Of a stretch of 64,000 nucleotides of DNA, positions 58,222-64,000 are shown piece by piece. The stretch is from Plantago ovata (taxonomy: Eukaryota > Streptophyta > Magnoliopsida > Lamiales > Plantaginaceae). A model generated the notes under the pieces. The model worked only from the letters and a program-made list of their open reading frames with translations, did no database searches and was not told the DNA's origin. How positions within the stretch are numbered: position 1 is the stretch's first letter; every line of letters starts with the position of its first letter. Location of the stretch: positions 16,941,566 to 17,005,565 of the forward strand of contig CM051458.1 of the NCBI GenBank assembly GCA_028274465.1. The letters run 5' to 3'. The position numbers and the translations under genes were made by a program.

Positions 58222-59867
58222 TGTTAGGAAACTTGTAATTTTGATGAGCAATTTACCATGCTAAATTAAGGAAAGTCCAGTAACTAGTACTCTTAAGGTC
58301 CATAGGAATTTAGAATTTTAAGGACATTGTAAAAGAGGAACGTTTGCTGATGACTTAGTTAGGTGCTAGATAAGTTATTTCTTTTGCGTATGATGTATTT
58401 TATTTTCTGAAAAGAAAATAACTTATTGATGCTTAGCTTATGATGTATCTTATTTTCTGAAAAGAAAATAACCTATTGAAGCATTTGCTGAAGATATACT
58501 TTGTTTATTACAAACAAATTATTGAAGCAAATAGAAACCGCTCAGAATCTTGAAGACTTTGAAGATCTGAAGACGTGAAGAGTTGAAGATCTGAAGACTA
58601 GAAGATTGCTGAAGACTGGTATCTACAAAGGCACGTGTTGCTCAGAAAGTGAAATTTCAGCAACAACATTGCATAAGTGAAAATCTGAAAGACAGAGTAG
58701 GTTGTGCTTGCTGAAACTAAGACCAATCACTTACTGATGGAACATATGTGACCTCTTGCTGAATGTACGTGAATTTGCGCTCCAATGTTACTGTTTGAAT
58801 TCTATTCAAATGTGCATTTAATGCAAAGCATGCACGCGAAGGACATGAAGACTAGAAGACAAACAAAGACGCTGCTGAAAGTACAAAAGCAACATAGTGA
58901 CATGTTAAGGAACAAAAGCCTTAGGATTTGAAATTCAAACGGCTCCTTACTTGCACTATAAATAGAGGTCATCCGGCAAAGAGTTGAAGTGTGTCAACAA
59001 CGTGATCAAACTCTCACTTGTGCTTAAAAACTCACAAACCTTCAAACACTCTTACTGCCATTGATCCGTTCCAAGACTTAAAGCTTGAAAAAGCTACTTG
59101 TGAAGAAGTAGAACAAACTCAGCTAAGAAATTAGTTAAGTGTTCTTTCTTTCGAACAAGAACGAGTCTTGACACCAGAAACAATCAAACTTGTTTACTGA
59201 AAAGTATTCCAAGTTGTGTTTCTTAGATTACTTGTTGTAACTGAATAAGTTATAATTAAGTCATCTCGCCCCAAAACTCTCTAACTGAAAATACACCCTT
59301 TCAGGCGTGATATTCAGGGGGAACTTAATCGAGCATAGTTTTGCTGATTAAAAGTACCAAGTTTGGTGGAGAACAAGGTTGAGTTCTCTAGTTTAGGTTG
59401 GAGACGAAGCAAGTGTGCTTTGGTTTCTGTTGAATCGCTTTAGATAGGAGATTGTAAGGAACCTCAATCATATCTTAGTGGATTCAGTCCTAAAAAGGAC
59501 GAAGTGGATTAGTTGAGAGATTACGCCACTCTCAGATACCACTATAAAAGTGTTTGTGTGATTTACTTACTGTATTTAGCTTTCAGCAAATTATATCTGT
59601 CTGTACACAGTCACTCACTTCACTTGCTGAAACCTTTACTTACTGAAAGAGCACTTATTGTATCAAAGACTTCCGCTCTCTGATTTTAATTACCAGCAAA
59701 CCAAGCTACTGAAAAGTAACTTACGCTTGCTGAGAAAGTTAAGTATCAGCAAACTCATTACTGAAAAGTAATAAGTACTTGCTGAGAAAGTTTTAAACGA
59801 CGAAAGTTTGAAAAGACTATCCACCCCCCCCCCTCTAGTCTTTTCTTGTTGTTTAAAGGGACCAACA
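58222..59867 (+). repeat. SIRE-a 3' LTR (1646 bp)
   Basis: It has the same ends as the 5' LTR and two 50-bp palindrome units (58400-58421, 58450-58471). The C-run is 10 here against 12 in the 5' LTR. TATAAATA is at 58957. Confidence 0.94.
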
Positions 59868-59872
59868 GTTTC
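59868..59872. repeat. Target site duplication of SIRE-a, right (GTTTC)
   Basis: It matches 33988-33992. The interrupted G-long element resumes here. Confidence 0.93.
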
Positions 59873-60049
59873 CAGATTTTCGATGTTTTTTCCTATCTTA
59901 ATCACCTAAGGCACCAAGACAAAAACTAGACTAAACTAATCACGACAAAAGGCACACAGGCCACAACTACAAAAGCAAATAAAAAAGTAAAAGAGTCATA
60001 AGTTGCATCATCAATTAAGAGTATCAAAAGGAGTACCACCACCGCAAAA

Positions 60050-61045
60050 TCACTCGGATCGGTGAGGGATGACAAGGGGAAAAGGGTCTTCGAACCCTTG
60101 CTCTACTCCGAAGCGGTGGAGTATCAGATCGTGTGTCTCTATGTCGATTTGTTCCCTCGATGCCTCGGTGCGCCGGATGTTTAGCACATTTGCTTTCTCA
60201 CACATAGCAGTGATCAGATGTGGGAAGACTAGTGGGTGGCCGGGTTCTCGTTTAATCTCGAATTACTGGAAGATGATTTCCCCGGGAGTGATGGGCAAGT
60301 TCTCCATGAGGGAATAGATTAAGATCCCGACTTCCGGCGTTATCTCTTCGGTTATGAGTCCCGGGATCAGATTAGCTACCACGAAAGGTAGGATCATGGG
60401 GGCGTGCAAGTGCAAATCTTTATACTTCAAGGTGTTATCGAGACGCGTCTTCCTTGGCTTGTAGTCCTTGGTTGTCAGAACCCCGGCTATCCTCCTCGGA
60501 AACTTCTCAATCGTTGGGTCATAGACATAGTGCACATAGGGATCACTCACATAGCATGCTACCTTATTCTTGTCTTCCCGCAAGGGTTCCTCTAGTCCCA
60601 TAATGAAACTAGTGATACTCAATGGTGAGAAAGGGACCATCACACCACGAATAGGTACTGCTTCGGCATTATAGTTATAGTCTTCGAAGGCAATGTGGAA
60701 CTCCTCGACAAGGTCTCTATCCCATCCGGAGAGTTCTTTCCCATAGAAGATCCATCCTCTCGCCGTTATAAGCCTGGTAAGGTGAGCATAGGGTGCATAG
60801 GGTACATCAAAGAAAAGCCCCTTGTTCTCATATTTTGTCCCCTTTAGTACGTCCAACTCATTGGAAGTAAAGGAGATGCTACGGTCCCAAATCACTGACC
60901 ATTCTCCTCCCCTATAGAAGTTTTATCGGAACCTCCGCAATGCGTCCGATTCTTTGTATGGGTCACAGTCTCTTTCATCACGGGGAATCTCCTTGGAGGT
61001 TGAAGCTCCATCCTTCCTTGCTTTCTTATTGGCTCTTGTGTCCAT
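60050..61045 (-). pseudogene. G-long ORF2: putative plant transposon protein-like
   Basis: The frame runs from ATG 61045 to TGA 60050-60052, about 331 codons, broken only by two stops (TAA 60923-60925 and 60263-60265) in one unshifted frame. The N-terminus is charged (MDTRANKKARKDGAST). Then come LTRLITARGWIFYGKEL, VEEFHIAFEDYNYNAEAV, IRGVMVPFSPLSITSFIMGL, and near the end PLVFPHLITAMCEKANV. This order fits the domain annotated as putative plant transposon protein in many Athila/Tat elements. Its job is unknown. It lies between gag-protease and the 3' hairpin region, where Athila/Tat elements often hold extra ORFs. It was lost from the G array units. The family match is from memory of the motif pattern. 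Confidence 0.65.
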
Positions 61046-62148
61046 GGTACCTAGAATAATCTTATTAGATAACTTCAAGAGACGATGAGACTTAGACTCG
61101 ACTCCTAGACTCCAATACTCACTCAAGTAATCTCATGGTGAGTTTGAAGGCTTGCTAAAGTTCATATGAACAAATCGATAAGCTTTAACACTTCGTTACG
61201 ATAAATCCATACGAATCTAAACCAAGCAAACAAACTCTTCAATTAACTTACCCGACCAATCCAACACATTCTCATGCAATCACAACATCACCATAATCAT
61301 AACATAACTCAAATTCAAGGCTAACAATCATCAAACAATTATATAGCAAAAATTCGAGCACTAGAGTTCATCATAAATCAAGAGGAGCAAAATTCGAATT
61401 TAGACATCACATCTAGTAAGAAACATGCTCAACAATCATCATCAAACTCTAATTCACCAATGCATAACACAATTGAAGCTAATTAAGATAAAATCCCAAA
61501 TTCAAGAAAGTTAGGGTTCATGAGAGGTACCTTTGATTCCTTGTTATGGATGCTTCAAACGTGAAATTTGATCGGTTTAGATGATAGAGGGGGTGATGGG
61601 CTTTGTAAAATGCACAAGATTGCAAGAATTGGTGGAGAATTGAGAGAGATTGAGATTTTTGGGGTGCTAAATCGGCAATGGAGGAAGAAAAACGAAGTGG
61701 GGAGCTTTGATACTCAAGTGCCCCGCTTGCTTTCTTAAGGAAAGCCAAGCGAAGCGCTTGGGCCGCCCCAAGCGAAGCGCTTGGCAAGCGGTCCGCTTGG
61801 GACCTGCCAAGCGCTCCGCTTGGATTTCCAGTAAGAATGAAATTCTTACTGGAAATTCAAGCGGACCGCTTGGACCTGCCAAGCGCTCCGCTTGGATTTC
61901 CAGTAAGAATGTACATTCTTACTGGAAATTCAAGCGGACCGCTTGGGCTTGCCAAGTGGTTCGCTTGGGACCTGAAGCTCACAAATCTATTTTTTTTGAC
62001 TTTTGCTAAATTTTCACCCCAAAAACCTTGTCTAAACAACGAAACAAAATTTAAACGTGCTTCTAATCTATATGCAAGTACCTACAACCTCGGGTTGCCT
62101 CCCGAGAAGCGCCTTCGTTTAAAAGTCGTTGGCTCGACTCGTCTTAAC
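61046..62148 (-). other. G-long region between protease and ORF2, with palindromes
   Basis: This is non-coding. GGGAGGCAACCCGAGG (complement at 62091-62106) follows protease, as in the G array. A dense array of CCAAGCG..CGCTTGG palindromes lies at 61741-61962. Within it a segment of about 60 bases with ATTTCCAGTAAGAATG is nearly repeated (61800-61860 and 61880-61940). The part 61046-61560 is AT-rich with no recognised feature. Confidence 0.72.
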
Positions 62149-64000
62149 TCACGCGGGATCAATTTCGCATCGGGTACTAGACTTCCCCGTCCAAGTGCTC
62201 TTCAAAGCATCAAGTCCCTGCACATCTTGACGAACATAAAGAGGACCAAAGAATCCTACAAGTTCGTTAGTATCAACATAAGCAGATGAATTAATTATGG
62301 CTCGCAACGTATGTTGCTTGCCATTTACCTCGAAGCTACATGTACGACGGTACATGTCTATCACCATATGTACTTTGTTGATGAAGGCTCTACCCAAAAG
62401 AACCACATCCTTGAGCTTTGCGGAGGATGTAGGCATGACGATGAAGTTCGTCTTGACCTCTACACCGGCGACTCTTAATTCTCGATCACACCCAATGGCT
62501 TCTTCATAGACCCGTCCGCCAATTGCACCATGCACTTCATTGGTCTTAAGCCAGACAAACCCGACTCTTCGTACACGTTCAAAGGTATGACATTCACACC
62601 CGCTCCCGTGTCTAGAGTTGCCACTATTCCATCCTTCTTACCCAAGCCGATTTCCACATCAAAGCTCTCTTGGATAGGCACTTCCACCATATCCACCAAC
62701 TCATCCTCAGACGATGAGTTTTCATTCACTTCTTCCACTATCGCATCAGATTGTGCGACCACTTTTTCTTCCACAACGACCTTAGGAGTCTCAGGCTCCT
62801 CACTCACTTTGCAAGTTTCAGTTATCTTGCAACTTGGCACCTCAACTATTGCATTGTCTCTCACAACCGTGATCTCCACGGGCAAATCAGTCACCACGGT
62901 TATTGCGATAGCCTTCTCCGTGTTTCCGGGAAACTTCCCTTGCTCTCTACTAGCCCCCCGATCTATCATCTCTTGCAACTTCTTATGGAGGTTGCTACTA
63001 CTAGCCTCAAGCTTCTCAAACCGCTGATTATTAGTAGCTTCATTACGATAGTAATGCTCCATAAACTTATTTGTTTTCAACACAAGATCGTTGAGAGAAG
63101 AGACAAGAGGTGAAGGAAGCACCCCTCCACCTTGTGGTCCCGAACTAGCAACCTGAGGCGGAGGTGTAGGATTAGAAGGCGGTGCTCCTTCATACCAATT
63201 GTTCTCATAGCTGAGACGACTTCTATCTTGATTAGGCCCATAGTCATTTTGATCCGGGTTGTGAAGATAACCACGGTTGCCTTGATTCTGGTACCCACCT
63301 CGGGGCCCACGGTTTTGTGGCCTCACATTGCCATATCCTTGCCCGTAGTTCACATCTCCAACTACTTGCTCTCCCTCAGCAGCATACACTTCTTGACGGA
63401 CATCGTTCGTGATATATTGCTCTCTAGCAAATTCAGACCGGCATAAATAGGCCGGGTGCCCATAGTTCATGCACACACCACAAACTTCCGTAGAAGGAGA
63501 AGGAACGCTTTGCCTCAAAGCTTGCTTCACTTCATGGGCGAACCCATCGAAGGCATTTTGTTCTACCACTACCTTGGCCTTACCTCTTTGCTCCTTTTGG
63601 AGCACACGAGCCCTCACATTTCGGTTTTGGGAATTCCGGTACATCATGTCCAGCTTCACTTGGGCTTGAGAAGGAAGCAACTCCCCCATACTACCTCCAC
63701 AAATACTATCCACTTGAGATTGAATCTCAGGATGTAAACCATTGTAAAAGAATTGGAGAAGCTGACCTTTATCATACCCGTTATGTGGGCATCGATGATG
63801 CAACCCCATGAATCGATCATAGGCCTCGTGGAAAGGCTCATCATACCTCTGCTCGAAGGAGCTAATTTGGCTCTTCATAGCCATTGTCTTGGAAGCGGGG
63901 TAGTAACGATCCTTGAACTTATCAAAGCAAAGATCCCATGTTGTCAAAGACCCGGCCTCTAAAGTATTAAGCCAAGCCTTTGCACGATCACCTAGCCCCA
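62149..64000 (-). pseudogene. G-long gag-protease (partial, runs off window)
   Basis: Gag is open from the window edge to 62475 on the minus strand. Gag core: TTWDLCFDKFKDRYYPASKT and CPHNGYDKGQLLQFFYNGL. A CCHC zinc knuckle (CGVCMNYGHPAYLC) lies near 63470-63430. Then come a Gly/Asn/Gln-rich part, a coiled-coil-like part, an acidic linker, and protease LDTGAGVNVIPLNVYEESG. A loss of about 7 bases near 62482 shifts the frame. The rest (about 62490-62149) has VVLLGRAFINKVHMVIDMY and ends in TGA. This is the only G gag here that keeps the zinc knuckle. Confidence 0.9.

Larger units (their letters stand above)
33993..59867 (+). mobile_element. SIRE-a: complete-ended Sirevirus-like copia element with nested G array
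   Basis: It has both LTRs, a tRNA-iMet primer site, pol, a long 3' ORF and PPT, and a perfect GTTTC duplication. Without the nested 12-kb array it is about 13.9 kb, large for copia and typical of Sirevirus/Maximus elements with extra 3' coding. The two LTRs are very alike (about a dozen or more differences by eye), so insertion is fairly recent. Gag is essentially missing, and pol and the 3' ORF carry stops and frameshifts, so it cannot move by itself. Confidence 0.93.
59873..64000 (-). mobile_element. G-long element, 5' part, minus strand
   Basis: From right to left: gag-protease (64000-62149), palindromes (61741-61962), ORF2 (61045-60050), then a stretch to 59868 that joins the 3' half at 33992. 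The 5' LTR and gag start lie beyond the window. It carries ORF2 where the G array units have none, but still no RT or integrase. Confidence 0.87.

Overview
The window looks like a plant nuclear, gene-poor repeat block, probably from a eudicot. Nearly every base that can be assigned belongs to nested LTR retrotransposons. I see Ty1/copia integrase and RT, Ty3/gypsy Athila/Tat-type elements with a tRNA-Asp primer site, and Sirevirus-type copia elements with a tRNA-iMet primer site. I found no host gene, tRNA, rRNA or CRISPR array. Two runs of exactly 100 N (2091-2190, 19952-20051) are scaffold gaps. Names used below: H = gypsy-type gag-protease elements whose LTR starts TGATGAAYGTGTATTTTAC; G = a sister family whose LTR starts TGATGAACGTATTTTTGACG; C2 = a broken copia element; LC2 = an LTR-like sequence starting TGATAGTGTATATG; SIRE-a and SIRE-b = two Sirevirus-like elements.

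Left part (1-20051). A C2 RT fragment is followed by LC2 and an H LTR, then the first gap. This block repeats 27404-29448. After the gap comes a C2 leader and gag (to 3786). A five-level nest of left halves follows: C2 gag is cut by H1 (3787), H1 by LC2 (7617), LC2 by H2 (10190, minus strand), and H2 gag by SIRE-b (14204, minus strand). SIRE-b runs into the second gap. None of the matching right halves is in the window.

Middle (20052-31336). A frameshift-riddled Athila-like gag-pol element lies on the minus strand, with its 5' LTR at 25460-26340. It interrupts C2 integrase (26341 on). C2 RT is cut by LC2 (28140), and LC2 by H3 (28740). H3 has an open gag frame that stops at an illegitimate joint with a G element at 31336/31337.

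Right part (31337-64000). A long G element on the minus strand (31337-33992 and 59873-64000) is split by SIRE-a (33993-59867, target duplication GTTTC). SIRE-a is itself split in its protease by a tandem G array of three LTRs and two interiors (36535-48532, target duplication GATGC).

How the parts relate. All H and G elements carry gag and protease but no RT or integrase. They share LTR ends, primer site and 3' design with the Athila-like gag-pol element, so they look like non-autonomous partners that need enzymes in trans. H and G interiors carry short GC-rich palindrome arrays in both LTR and 3' region, and repeated hairpins each followed by a PPT-like TTTGGGGAGG. SIRE-a has lost gag but keeps pol and a very long 3' ORF. 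That ORF has a TATA-like box upstream, a 17-base palindrome array before it, and three in-frame GT-AG units of 72-75 bases.
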